DNA of 64,000 bases from Lasiodiplodia sp. COLG20. Taxonomy: Eukaryota; Ascomycota; Dothideomycetes; Botryosphaeriales; Botryosphaeriaceae. A model generated the notes under the pieces. The model was not told the DNA's origin. It saw nothing but the letters and a program-made list of their open reading frames with translations, and did no database searches. Location: NCBI GenBank assembly GCA_009801085.1, contig VNWV01000004.1:3100001-3164000 (forward strand), read 5' to 3'. Made by a program: the position numbers and the translations under genes. Shown here one piece after another: positions 41,811 to 51,974 of the stretch (within the stretch, counting starts at the first letter, position 1; each line of letters starts with the position of its first letter).

Positions 41811-43226
41811 TCAAAGTCTCGCCAACTCTGAACCAAACAGCCGATTAACACCCCATGTCAGGAAGATCATCGACTTCGTCCTAAAGCTTCTCGTCCACGT
41901 CAAACTTCCCTGCCTCCAAGACAGCCAAGCCAATTTCCCTGTCCACTCTCTGTCCTGAATGATCCCATCACGGCCGCCGATGTAAGTGACCAGGCCTTTG
42001 GGCCGGAACTTGTACGGCGTCTCGGAGCCGCTATTCAAGACACTTGCGAGATACTTCGCTTTCTGCGTTGCCACCTCGGCTGTCGTCGGCAGCGGGGCAT
42101 CCTCGATATCACATGCATCCCCCAGCCCATAGACGCCCTCCCAAATCTCATCTCCCCCTTCATCCCCATCGTTTTTCGGTTTGAGAATGCGGAGCCGATT
42201 GTCCGTAAGTAGACGCACCAATCCGGAAGTGTACTTCTTCGCATCGAGCCTCTCGATCAGCGGCACATTCTTATTTCCCGTCGCCCAGATGAGCAAGCCG
42301 CATGGAAGACAACCGTCCTCCTTAGTGTACAGCTCGTTCTGCTCGACGCGCTCGATGTGCGAGTTCGTCCGCACCTCCACATTCCGCTCCATCAGCCGCT
42401 CACGCGCGTACTCATACAGCTTCTGATCGTACGCGCTGAGAATGTGCGGCCCGACGTCATGAATCGCGATGCTCAGCTTGTCCGCGACGCCGGGATACAG
42501 CTTCAGCAAGTCGGACTGAGCCAGGTCCCAGAGCTCGGCGCAGATCTCGACGCCGGTGGGGCCGCCACCGACGATGATGACGCGCAGCTTGTCGCGCTGC
42601 TGCTGCTCGGTCAGGCCGGGCATGGACGCCTTCTCGAGCTGCTCGAAGAGGCGGCGGCGCAGCTGGCGGGCGTCGTCGACGGTGCGCACGAACTGGGCGT
42701 GGCGCTCGACTCCCGGCGTCCCGAACATGTTGGGCACGCAGCCCGGGCAGATGACGAGGCGGTCGAACGACTCCTCGAACCAGTCGTCCTGCCGGCACCA
42801 GTCGAAGGCCGTCTTGCAGCGCAGCCGCCGCCGCGCGAAGTCGATGGCCTCGACGCTGGCCTTCACGTAGCGCACCCCTTTCTTCTTGCCGCGGATCGGC
42901 TCCTCGGCGAGGTAGAAGGCGAACTTGCCCGTGGCCACGCTGGCGAGGAGGGGTGTGTAGACGAGCGACGGCTGCGGCGAGATGATGGTGATGGCGAACT
43001 TGCGCTCGTCGAGCGACGTCGCCAGCGTGTAGCCGGCCCATCCCGTGCCGATGATGGTGATGCGTTCCCTGCCGTTTGCCGCCTTCATCGCGTCGTCTTC
43101 GTCGTCGTTGTCGATGTACTCGTTGAGGTTGTCTTCCGATTCGTCTTCGTCCGAGTCGTAGTACGGCGGCATGTCTCCATCCTCCTCTTCCTCCAGCCGA
43201 GCGGAACCGGGCTTCTTTTGTATCAT
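41811..43226 (-). CDS. Type II NADH dehydrogenase / FAD-dependent oxidoreductase, 471 aa
   Basis: A single exon. The FAD-binding loop ITIIGTGWAGYTLA (GxGxxG at 60-65) is followed by PLLASVATGKF, a typical NDH-2 block; the NADH-binding GGGPTGVEICAEL is at 220-232; GLLIWATGNKNVPL and VYGLGDACDIEDAPLPTTAEVA complete the flavin and quinone-side motifs. The C-terminal FLTWGVNRLFGSELARL is the amphipathic membrane-docking helix. The enzyme oxidises NADH and reduces ubiquinone without proton pumping, on the inner mitochondrial membrane. The first ~50 residues are very acidic (DSDEDESEDNLNEY, DNDDEDDA), unlike a mitochondrial presequence, so targeting or the true start is uncertain. Confidence 0.88.
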   Translation of the reverse strand: MIQKKPGSARLEEEEDGDMPPYYDSDEDESEDNLNEYIDNDDEDDAMKAANGRERITIIGTGWAGYTLATSLDERKFAITIISPQPSLVYTPLLASVATGKFAFYLAEEPIRGKKKGVRYVKASVEAIDFARRRLRCKTAFDWCRQDDWFEESFDRLVICPGCVPNMFGTPGVERHAQFVRTVDDARQLRRRLFEQLEKASMPGLTEQQQRDKLRVIIVGGGPTGVEICAELWDLAQSDLLKLYPGVADKLSIAIHDVGPHILSAYDQKLYEYARERLMERNVEVRTNSHIERVEQNELYTKEDGCLPCGLLIWATGNKNVPLIERLDAKKYTSGLVRLLTDNRLRILKPKNDGDEGGDEIWEGVYGLGDACDIEDAPLPTTAEVATQKAKYLASVLNSGSETPYKFRPKGLVTYIGGRDGIIQDREWTGKLAWLSWRQGSLTWTRSFRTKSMIFLTWGVNRLFGSELARL

Positions 43227-43657
43227 GGCTGCGGAGCGCGCGGCGGAACGGGAGTGAGCGGGGCGGGGGTGTAGAGCGCGAGTAAGTCGAATCTGTGGGG
43301 AACCTGGTCGCGCATCTCGTCGTGTTTAAGTATATCCCCGCAGTCTGGAATGCTGAAACGGTAATACGTCGTCTGATTGGTCGAGGAGGGCGTGTTCCGG
43401 AACCGGGATGAACTCAATTTGCGAAGGGCAATGCTGATTGGCACTCCATCTGGGCCAAGTGGTGGGGTAAGCTGAGCCTTTGTCAACAACTCCATGAAAA
43501 TCTCGGAGCATGTCGGCTTCCCCGCCTGGAAAGATATTGTGTTCGAGCCAGATCGCAAATACTCTACATTCAATGACGAGATGGTAGTGTCTCCCAAGTT
43601 CGCCCGGGAATAAAGGTGGACAGAGAACCAAGTCTCCGGGTAGCTCTGGTAGTTCAT
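43223..43657 (-). other. Open frame overlapping the NADH dehydrogenase start, unsupported
   Basis: A 144-codon frame whose stop overlaps the next ATG in ATGA fashion. The text (for example ISFQAGKPTCSEIFMELL) is not obviously random, but no family is recognised and the arrangement would be odd in a fungus. It may be the 5' leader of the dehydrogenase gene or an unrecognised short gene. Confidence 0.25.
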
Positions 43658-43732
43658 TTGCTGACATGTGATTGCGCGATAGATACAGGTATCCGTAACC
43701 TAGTCTTGATTCTCAGCCAGTGCAGGCTCTCC

Positions 43733-44818
43733 TCAAGAGCAATACCCTGGAAGTTGGTTTGCTGCATTCTCTGCAGTGCAGGCCTGAGCAAGAGCCAAAT
43801 TGTACTGCTTGATTGAGTAGACCGTAGAAACTGTCCCCGCCACGATGCTGACTACTGTTAAAACAATCACCGACAATGCTACCCAGAACGTTGCCCATTG
43901 GTTGAAGTTGCGCTGATCCTTCAATAACTGCCAAATATCTCTTGGTGGGTCTTCAAATATGTCAAGAAGGTCAGACAGTCTGTGTCCCCAGTAGACGTAG
44001 TGCTCGATGTCGGGTATGCGCTTCCTTCCGCACCGGCCAAGGCCATATATTGGCTTGTTGTTGTCCCGTAGAAATTTCCTAGCGTCCTTATCATGCCATG
44101 GAAAAAGGACTTCGAAGGTATCGAGGGTCTCCACGAGCAATGCCTCGGGAATAATTGGCTCTTCGGTAGAATCCAAGTGATGCTGAAGACATACCTTGTG
44201 TTGGTACACATTGAGTCGTCTTGTCCTCTTGTTGAACTTCAGGTGATCTGCCAAGTTGTTGGTCCAGTAAATTTTGACTCCGCATGTCCTCAATAGGAAT
44301 GTCATAGTGAAGTTCTCATCGATCGCGCTATCTCGTTTGCGAAGTGCTCGGCCACAGCTCCGTTTGATTTGTTCTTCCACAAGGCCGTCTATTGTTTGTT
44401 CGTCCTGCCAGATGATAGGATCGACATGTATATCCACAGCCCCGGAAGTGGATGGTTCAGAATGGACATGTAGCGTAAGCAATAGTCGCGCAGCAATCTC
44501 CATCTGGTCCAGGATTGTTTGATCATCAACATTGAGGAACCTGGAACGGATATGATTGAATAGCTCTCTTCTGCTTTTGTTGCGGTTTTTCCTAAAATCA
44601 TGGACAATGTTGAGAGTTGCATCCAGTGTCTGGATAGCAAGCTTCGAGGGACGACGTGGATGATTCAGTTCTTCGTTGGTAAATTCGAGGAATTTCTCGT
44701 GAGCTTCATCAGAGAAGCACTTTTTCTCAAGCCTTGATGATGGCCATATTCGTGAGATGATATCGTATGGAGTCAAACCCTCTATACAAAGAGATTTGGG
44801 CGTAGCAGATGAAAACAT
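43733..44818 (-). CDS. Fungal-specific protein with C-terminal membrane segment, 361 aa
   Basis: A single exon from ATG 44818. The N-terminal two thirds are cytosolic in character (EGLTPYDIISRIWPSSRL, RSRFLNVDDQTILDQMEIAARLLL). Late in the protein comes the block DIFEDPPRDIWQLLKDQRNF, then NQWATFWVALSVIVLTVVSI and VAGTVSTVYSIKQY, the membrane span, and a short Cys-containing tail (ACTAENAANQLPGYCS). I recall this C-terminal arrangement from many Pezizomycotina hypothetical proteins with no known function. Its neighbours are the trypsin-like and caspase-like membrane proteins, so a shared membrane context is possible. Confidence 0.75.
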   Translation of the reverse strand: MFSSATPKSLCIEGLTPYDIISRIWPSSRLEKKCFSDEAHEKFLEFTNEELNHPRRPSKLAIQTLDATLNIVHDFRKNRNKSRRELFNHIRSRFLNVDDQTILDQMEIAARLLLTLHVHSEPSTSGAVDIHVDPIIWQDEQTIDGLVEEQIKRSCGRALRKRDSAIDENFTMTFLLRTCGVKIYWTNNLADHLKFNKRTRRLNVYQHKVCLQHHLDSTEEPIIPEALLVETLDTFEVLFPWHDKDARKFLRDNNKPIYGLGRCGRKRIPDIEHYVYWGHRLSDLLDIFEDPPRDIWQLLKDQRNFNQWATFWVALSVIVLTVVSIVAGTVSTVYSIKQYNLALAQACTAENAANQLPGYCS

Positions 44819-45339
44819 ATTTCGTCCTATATGTTGCCTGTGATTAGCCCTGGATGATGCGCTTGCACGGTTTTATATGGATAAGCGTCCACCCCACCCT
44901 CCTCTCCTCTTCATCATAGGCTAAAAAGCAGTGCTGTGTCAGAGAACACGTCACTGTTCGTGCTACGGCTGGGTTTCAGCTCAATGTGTCTCAACCTCGG
45001 CAGAATTATTAGGATCGCGGCTGTGTATGTCTTCTTATTGGGCAAGAGCGATGAAGTCTGCCTTGTGCTACCAAGAATCAGGCTCAGCCTGCATCAATCA
45101 ATGAGGGATTATCTTACCCCGCAGCTCCAAGGCTTCTGACAATAATGCAATTATAACCGGGGTTGCTTGAAAAGTTTTGCTCATAACTCCAATATCTGGC
45201 ATGGTTTGTGATTTCATTGTTTCACCTTCGAAAAATTCTCATCCAAGCTTGACAACTTTTGATCTTTTCAGTCTTTTTTTTTGTTCCCTTTGCTTACGCA
45301 ATCTGCAAGCGCGATGGACCATTCTCTCATTTTTCACGA
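44819..45339. other. Divergent intergenic region
   Basis: AT-rich shared promoter between the minus-strand gene at 44818 and the protease at 45340. No feature was identified. Confidence 0.4.
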
Positions 45340-47900
45340 ATGGATGCACTAATAAGGCTCGTTCGTGGGCAAAACCCCGATAATCTCGGCACCGTTCGCC
45401 AAGTGCAAACGCCATCCCACTTTGTTGTTCTGGACAACTCCGATCATCTGGAAGAACTCTCTTCTCCGTCACTAGCTGTCCCGACCCACGACCCGGTGGT
45501 GCCCGCACGGAATCTCAACAGTGTCGTCACAACCAGTTCGTCGGAGCTCTCTCTGAAAGCGTCCTCTCCTGAAACCCCGGGTGACACCTCTACTCAGTGT
45601 TTCAAGAACCAAAGAGGGGCATCTGAAGAGAATTTGCAAAGAGATTTCGCGCAAGGCTGCCTTATGAAAGGCAAGGGGGCCATCGATCCTCGGGCAGAAG
45701 GCTGCTACGTCGTCAAGACAACGGATGATCAATTTTCGTCTTCTTGCCTATCTTCTCATAGTAGTGGCCCCAGTAGCCCACACACCCAGACGACGGATTG
45801 TACAGAACAAAGTCTCTCATTCGACCGCAGCTCAACTCCAGCCAGCGACCTGTCCATTGCTTTGCCACCTTCGACACTCTGCTCTTCAAGGGCTCTATCA
45901 ACGCACGAATACGTTGTTACGATTACTCTACCATCTGATATGGTGCAACAAGTGGAAAAAAGGCTGTATCATGGTAGTATGAAGGACATCCCTGTACCCC
46001 ATTATTTGCAGGCAATATGGGAAGGATCAATATGTGCACGCGTTAGGGACGACGTTTGCACAATTCTTGCGGAACTAAGTCATTCAGGAAGGCAATTCGA
46101 GCCAGATCTCCGCATGAGCGGACGGAGCAAAAGAGGGAGCACTTACGTTGACCTTCGTCCAACTGTATGCATACGATGCGGCAACAGGAAGGCGGTTAGG
46201 GTTGTCAAGGAGGCCATCAAAGACCTGTCCTACTTAACCGCCTTTAGCCAGGGGCACTTGGAAGTCCTTGTCGGCCCGCCTTATCTTGCAGGATTCGAGT
46301 TGATGAACACCATTCAGCTGTCGAACCTTCGCGACGAAGAAGGACTCTGGATGCACCACGGTTATTCGGTACATCTCCATATACCGCAGCTGCCACCAGT
46401 TGGTTCTACTTGTGGGCTGGAACTTCTTGTAACCGTCACCCAAAACGACTGTATCGTAGCCCAGAGGATGTCGACACTTGGAGGTCTCATTACTATCGAC
46501 CAAAATGTTTTCGGGCTGACCACAGGACACGCAATCCGCTGCAGTATTGAGGAATTGGTGGAGCAACAATTGAGGATGACGATCTGGATACATGCGATGG
46601 TTCTCTCAGCGACAGTGATGAGAGCATCAACGAGACAAAGCCATTGATTTCGAACCAATCTGCCCAGAAGCGCTCCCCTTCTTCGTCAAGATCCACGGAT
46701 TTTAATTCCAGAAGTTGGTCTAAAGTTTCATGTCTCGCATCTTCATATTTTCGCGCAAGCTACACATCCAACATACTTGGCGACCAACTTCCATCAACGA
46801 TTCCTGCCGCAGACTTTGCACTTATTCCGGGAGTAGCTTTTGGGAATATCTCATTGAGAAATAGCTACGGAGATCCCATATGTGGAAGCTTCCGGACGGT
46901 GAACGGCCATCTACCAGATTCGTCACTTTGCGAAGGTCCAGTCCATATCCTTTTGGGGCACGAGCAAATCAGCGAAGGTTACCTTTTACCGAGTCGATCG
47001 ACATTTATATCTGGCGATGTTGTATTTGACACAAGGAAGATACAATTGGGATCACCATTACGTGAGTGATTGCCCCAATGTCGTATTTTGTTGCTAACTT
47101 CCTATAGCCAAAGGATGTTCAGGAGCATGGGTAGTACGTGGAGAGAACCTTTGCGGGGTCATGATTGCAGTCTACGGTAATGACCCGTACGCACACATGA
47201 TATCTGCAGAGAAAATGTTTTGCGGAATCAATGGCCACTTCTCGCCACACGCTGTAATTCAGGTTGCGACCGAAGACCAAATCCAGCTCATTGATAAGGA
47301 CCAACAAACGCCTTCCTCATTGGCAGAAAGAAGGCGACACTACCATAAAAATGAGAGAGGGACTAGTCCAAATATATCACCGCACGAGATAACAGATCAG
47401 CCTCACACACCAAGCTCTCCGACAAGATCGCTAATGCGCCCGCGGAACAGATCGCGTGCTGCCATACTATTTGCTTGGATGAAAAGATGTGGTACCACAA
47501 GTCGGCGCTTACTGCATGGACTGCGGCCTCGTCCACTCAATTTGAGGGGACATCTACCCGTCATTGCATTTATTGCGATACTTCTGATTGGGGTATTAAT
47601 CGCTTCTCTCGTGCTGCTGTTCTTATTCCGCAACCAGGACTCGTAAGTACAAATTATTTTTACCAAGGCTAAGAGAACATACCTTCTTACGAGTGTCAAC
47701 AATATAGGACCACCTCATCCTCTTCCAATGCTATAACCATAGTCATTGGGGCTCTATTCGGTTGCGTTACGGTTCTCGGCATTATATTGGGGGCCCTTCT
47801 TTCCCGTCTAAGGAAAACTAGTCGCGCCCATCGTGACCCAAGCAACAGTCGCACCAAAGCGGAACATGACATATTGCTGGAGGATATTGTCCCCGTTTAG
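45340..47900 (+). CDS. Membrane-anchored trypsin-like serine protease, with an apparent frameshift
   Basis: The ATG at 45340 starts MDALIRLVRGQNPDN. After a Ser-rich region, a conserved block DLRPTVCIRCGNRKAVRVV and LELLVTVTQNDCIVAQRMST leads to LGGLITIDQNVFGLTTGHAI with the candidate catalytic His. Near 46535-46570 the frame shifts by one; from about 46571 an acidic linker (EDDDLDTCDGSLSDSDES) runs on in the new frame. AADFALIPGVAF supplies the Asp and, after the intron 47062-47107, PKGCSGAWVVRG supplies the Ser (GCSG in place of GDSG). Intron 47643-47707 separates two membrane segments, VIAFIAILLIGVLIASLVLL and ITIVIGALFGCVTVLGIILG. The chymotrypsin-fold reading rests on these triad blocks as I know them from fungal trypsin-like proteins. 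It may be inactive because of the shift. Confidence 0.65.
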
Positions 47901-49018
47901 GGATTGCGTACCTATGGCGATGATGTAAACATGGCTAGCAAGACGATGAACACAAGATGGAGGCTGCTTATTCTGCAATATCTCTGGCAATTAACTTCTA
48001 TTTCACTCACTAAGCTATAATTAGGGCCATAGGCAGCTATTTCGAGATAACGAGCTCTAGAAAATATAAATGCGCCTATCGCTTTCGCTCACGAACGAGT
48101 TTCGCCAACTATAAAGTTCTTTGTCTTTGTAGCGTATCTGTATAATATTGCTCAATTCTTTACCTGCAACGCATCCAGCCTCTTTACGGCCTCTTCATTA
48201 CTGCAGTAGTCAATCCTACAGCCTTGGGTTCATCCGTTGGGTTCCTTGGGCCAGATGGTCCTCGCGCTAATTTTTTTGCGCTCCGGCCGCTGCTCTGCAG
48301 CAAGCCACCGGGCCTTCCTTAGTCTCTTGTAATATTTACTTTGAAATCATCCAAAGTTACCCTATCAGAGATATCTTATTTGATGATGAGTCTATCGGTG
48401 GTGTATGCTGATTGCATTGACTGCATTATTGCGGCGGCCTTTGACAGAATGTCGATAAGGTTCCATGGTCAAGGGTTTGCCGGTGTATCTTGGATGAAAG
48501 TGGCTGGTTTAGGTGATGTCAGCAGCAAAGTATAGCAATATTCTGTAGGCTTTTCCAGGAGCTCTCAAAGAATGGCTGGAGGAAGACACCGTCAGGTTTG
48601 TGAGAAACAAATTTTTATTACCGAACTGCGTAATGCATCGGCAAAATATTCTCTTTACTGTACATGATAAATAGGTGAAAGTATTATTAGATGAATATAT
48701 CATCCAATGTATGTGGTTTAAATTTTATGTCTGGATGTGTCTACGAATTCAAAATCGACGTCTATATTCAGATGTATCTTGGGATCGTCATCGATATTTA
48801 TCACGCTCAATTCATGTTGACATTGCATTAGAATATTTGAGTCAACTTATAGCTTTGCATAGGAATAAAAAAGGTGGTGATGTGGCTGCTGCGCCCACCG
48901 CTTTCCGAGCCCAGTACCATACCAGAGCGTCCGATCCAACTCAGGTAAGACATTCCTCTAACCCAGACAGCTTGTGTTATAGCATTCCCCTCATCAGATA
49001 CCTGTTCATGAATACTCC
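47901..49018. other. AT-rich intergenic region
   Basis: Markedly AT-rich from 48330 to 48880 compared with flanking genes. A frame at 48675-49058 is Tyr/Ile/Arg-rich and unsupported. This is the shared 3' space of the two protease genes. Confidence 0.4.
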
Positions 49019-50580
49019 TCAGCAGCAGGTGCCAGCTCCTCCCAGCATCGGACGCTGATCAGGAGAAACCCCCCAGTATCCCCATGCCTGTAATATCCTT
49101 GCGTGCGGGAGAAAGAAGAATTGATGCCAAAAGAATAAGGTAGAAAACACACCCGCCAGGAATGACACAACCACGACGGCGACCTTTTTGAGAGTGAGCT
49201 GTCGAGACTGGACTTGCACATTCTCAACAAGGCTTCGGAAAAAGCTCTTCTGCTCTTCGGACAGAGGAGCATCGTCAATGATTTTCCCCATTTCTTTTCC
49301 CTCATCATCTTCTGCACTCTTCGCTGCGAGCATTACCTTGAGGTCGTCCAAATCATTCCTTTTCCTTTGCATGATGGTCTGAACAGCGTCTTTGAAACCG
49401 CTGATATACTCTGTGAGTTCAACATGATGCACTCCCAAACAATTGCGTTGCTCTTTCACGAACTGACTCAAACTTTCTGCCAACTTCTTGACTTGGTCCT
49501 CTTCTTGGTGTTTGCTGAATCTGAAACGCATAACAAGGGAGTCCATAGGTGGCCGGTCCTTGCGGAATACACGGGAGGAATCCTGTGCGGGTTCTACTTC
49601 GTCCAAGGACTTGGGATAGATCCAGATGTGATCGAAGCTTGTGGGTTCCCTTGAGAAGAGCACTGGAACAAAACGACGGTTATCTGCATTCGGGGCACTG
49701 ATGATTTTCCTCCTCAACTCCACGGAGTCGAAACCCTTGGGTGAAGAATTCTTGAGCTTGCGAAGGGCCCAGATCAATGCATGTGTGAAGGAATGCTCTC
49801 CGGGCCCGGGTGTGTATTGGTCACGGTCGCACGCACCCAAGAATTCGAAGCTGGGGCTGTGGCTTGATCGTGAGTGGGGCCGAAGCGCACCCGCTTCGCA
49901 ACAGTCAAAAATCACAAAGATATCAGCTTCCCTTCCTCTCAAGGTACTCTCCGCTACATGCCACGCAACGGTGTTGAGTTCGACCTGGTCGTCCTGTCTC
50001 GATTGCTGGGATGAGTTACTTAAAGCATTGTCAGATTCATTTTGCCCCATCAGATGCCCCTTGTTCGACTTACCTCGTGATGTTGAGTTCGCCCTCATTT
50101 CTACCGCTGAAACCATGACCAGCGTAGTAGACGATGCATAGGTTGTTAGGGTCATCGTTCTCTATAAGAAACTTAATGAGGATGCCCTGAAGCTGTAGCT
50201 CGACTTTTTTGCCCTCCTTCAACCGTTCTTGACGAATGTTGTTGAACTGGTAATCGTTTTTAAACACAGATGCGAGTTCTTCGAGCTATCATATGATTAG
50301 CTTCATTGTCTACCGCATATAATGGTCTGGAATGGAAATGTCGAACCTCTGGCAGTACGTGAATGTCGGACTCCTTCTGGTCCCAAGAAAGTAAGAGCAC
50401 CGAGACCCGGTTATGTTTCACAGGTGCTGTGATGGACCTGAAGTTCTGTTCAAACACCCCCTGCAGTCTTTGGACCTTTTCTTTGGTTTGCCTGTCCTTG
50501 TTTGGGGTCGGGGAGGGTTTCAAGGCTGCAGTTGCACCACGTGGTGAGGTGTCGGTATCCATTTCGACTGGGCGAGGCAT
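49019..50580 (-). CDS. Membrane-anchored caspase-like protein (peptidase C14 domain), 481 aa
   Basis: Exons 50580-50347, 50285-50074 and 50018-49019 join in frame; introns have GTTCGA/GTAAGT donors, GCTAAT and CTGAC branches and GATAG/TTAAG acceptors. After a disordered start, VSVLLLSWDQKESDIHVLPE opens the caspase fold. The catalytic His lies in NNLCIVYYAGHGFSG (His ~135) and the catalytic Cys in ADIFVIFDCCEAGALR (Cys ~188 or 189), followed by FEFLGACDRDQYTPG and HSFTHALIWALRKL. Residues ~300-430 are helical and charged; a C-terminal membrane span (VAVVVVSFLAGVFSTLFFW) precedes a short tail. This is a caspase-homologue, distinct from classical metacaspases because the Pro/Gln prodomain is absent and a membrane anchor is present. 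Such domains act in fungal regulated cell death; the role here is inferred. Confidence 0.82.
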
Positions 50581-51264
50581 AGCTTCTGATGCTCCTATGG
50601 GCTCCGATTTTGAGATGTGCGGCCGCCTTGCATATTTAATAGGCTGTAAACAGCCCCCAATGACGTATCAATCAAGATAAAATTGCTATTCGGGAATGAG
50701 CGGCGACGCCGGCAGTCAGCGGCTTGCTTGATGCTACCTTGAGGCTCTGCTTGACTGTAACATAGCCGCAGTGCCTCTCACCAGGAGCTCGTCTAGACCC
50801 TTTGGTGTAATTGTGCATCGAGGCTGAGCAGCCGCAATCATCCTGTTGGCGAACGTGTTGTTGAGAAGCTTGCAGTAAGCGTGCTTGTGCAATATAAGCT
50901 GCAGATTCAGCCTTGAAGCCTTGCATCGATAAGGAAGCACAGATTTCGATAATTGGATAGCTTTGCTTACTGCAAATTGCAGCCTTACTCGATTTTTCGT
51001 CGGCTGCGCACGTACGACGTTGCCCCGCACAAGGCTGCCAAATGCGATCGCTCGTCACACACCAGTGGCGAAAGTCGCAGTTGCCTTTCACATGTTGGTA
51101 AGAAAAGATGCCTGCCTAAAGCCGCCTCTCTTCTGCCTTGGGATGCACACAGACGCCCAGAACGTAAAAGCGCACCGTTGGAATCCAATCCAGAGCCATT
51201 GAAAGCAACAAGACTGTTTACCTCGAGCGCTCACAGCCGCATTCACTGCAGCTAGCTGTCAAAC
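50581..51264. other. Divergent intergenic region
   Basis: Shared promoter space of the caspase-like gene and the small gene at 51265. No feature was found. Confidence 0.4.
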
Positions 51265-51773
51265 ATGGCCCCCATCGAAACTGGCAAAGATCTCGCTATA
51301 GAGGAGAAGCCCGAAAGCCCCAGTTACGACAATGCGGACATAGAAGTGGCTCCTGCGGTAAAGGATGTCAATGTGGTGGAAGGGACAAACAACGATGCCA
51401 ATGATGAAGATGTAAGACTCTGTGACCGATCGCTGACCCCAAGCTGACCATGTTTCAGTATACCAGCCCCGATTCTGAAGTGACACGCTCGTACGTCCCC
51501 AGGCCCCAGGATCCTCAGGTTCGTGTGATCAACGTTCAGTATAAACAAGCAGCTCACATAGAGTAGACCCAGCGCCAGGCCTTCAAGGTTGGTGATCAGG
51601 CGCGGCTTCCTAGGCGTGGAGGGCCACCGATGGTGATTACGATTGTAGAGGTGCAACCGAAGAGGTCGAATTGGGAGTATCAGGTCGAGGATAGCGAAAG
51701 AAAACCGGTGAACACCATTCCGGGCGGTAGGGGGTACGAATGGATCAAACAGAATCGCCTTATCAGGACATAG
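51265..51773 (+). CDS. Small acidic protein with SH3/KOW-like C-terminal domain, 137 aa
   Basis: Exons 51265-51411, 51459-51518 and 51567-51773 have lengths that are all multiples of three and consensus introns (GTAAGA...TTCAG; GTTCGT...AGTAG). The first 70 residues are acidic and disordered (EEKPESPSYDNADIEV). The last 60 form a beta-rich unit: FKVGDQARLPRRGGPPMVI, TIVEVQPKRSNWEYQVEDS and GYEWIKQNRLIRT, resembling a KOW/Tudor/SH3-type barrel. The function is unknown; such units usually bind proteins or nucleic acids. It sits head-to-head with the caspase-like gene and just before the DUF6594 gene. Confidence 0.7.
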
Positions 51774-51974
51774 GCGCGTCTGCCTGTTTGCCCCGCTCGT
51801 AGCCTGTAAGATGCAGGGTTTCGTGCATATTGGCCCCGCCACGGCAGACATGTTTCTCCGCCTTGTTCTAGATAGTAGTTTATCATATTTAAATCAACCG
51901 GCTCCCATGGAGGCCGGGTTTCATTCCATGCTCTTCATCCATCCTTCATAACTTCATCAATAGCCTCGTCGCAA

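Noticed and set aside
42357..43274. 305-codon plus-strand frame opposite the NADH dehydrogenase
   Set aside because: Antisense shadow; long runs of Val/Leu/Asp/Arg and no start context.
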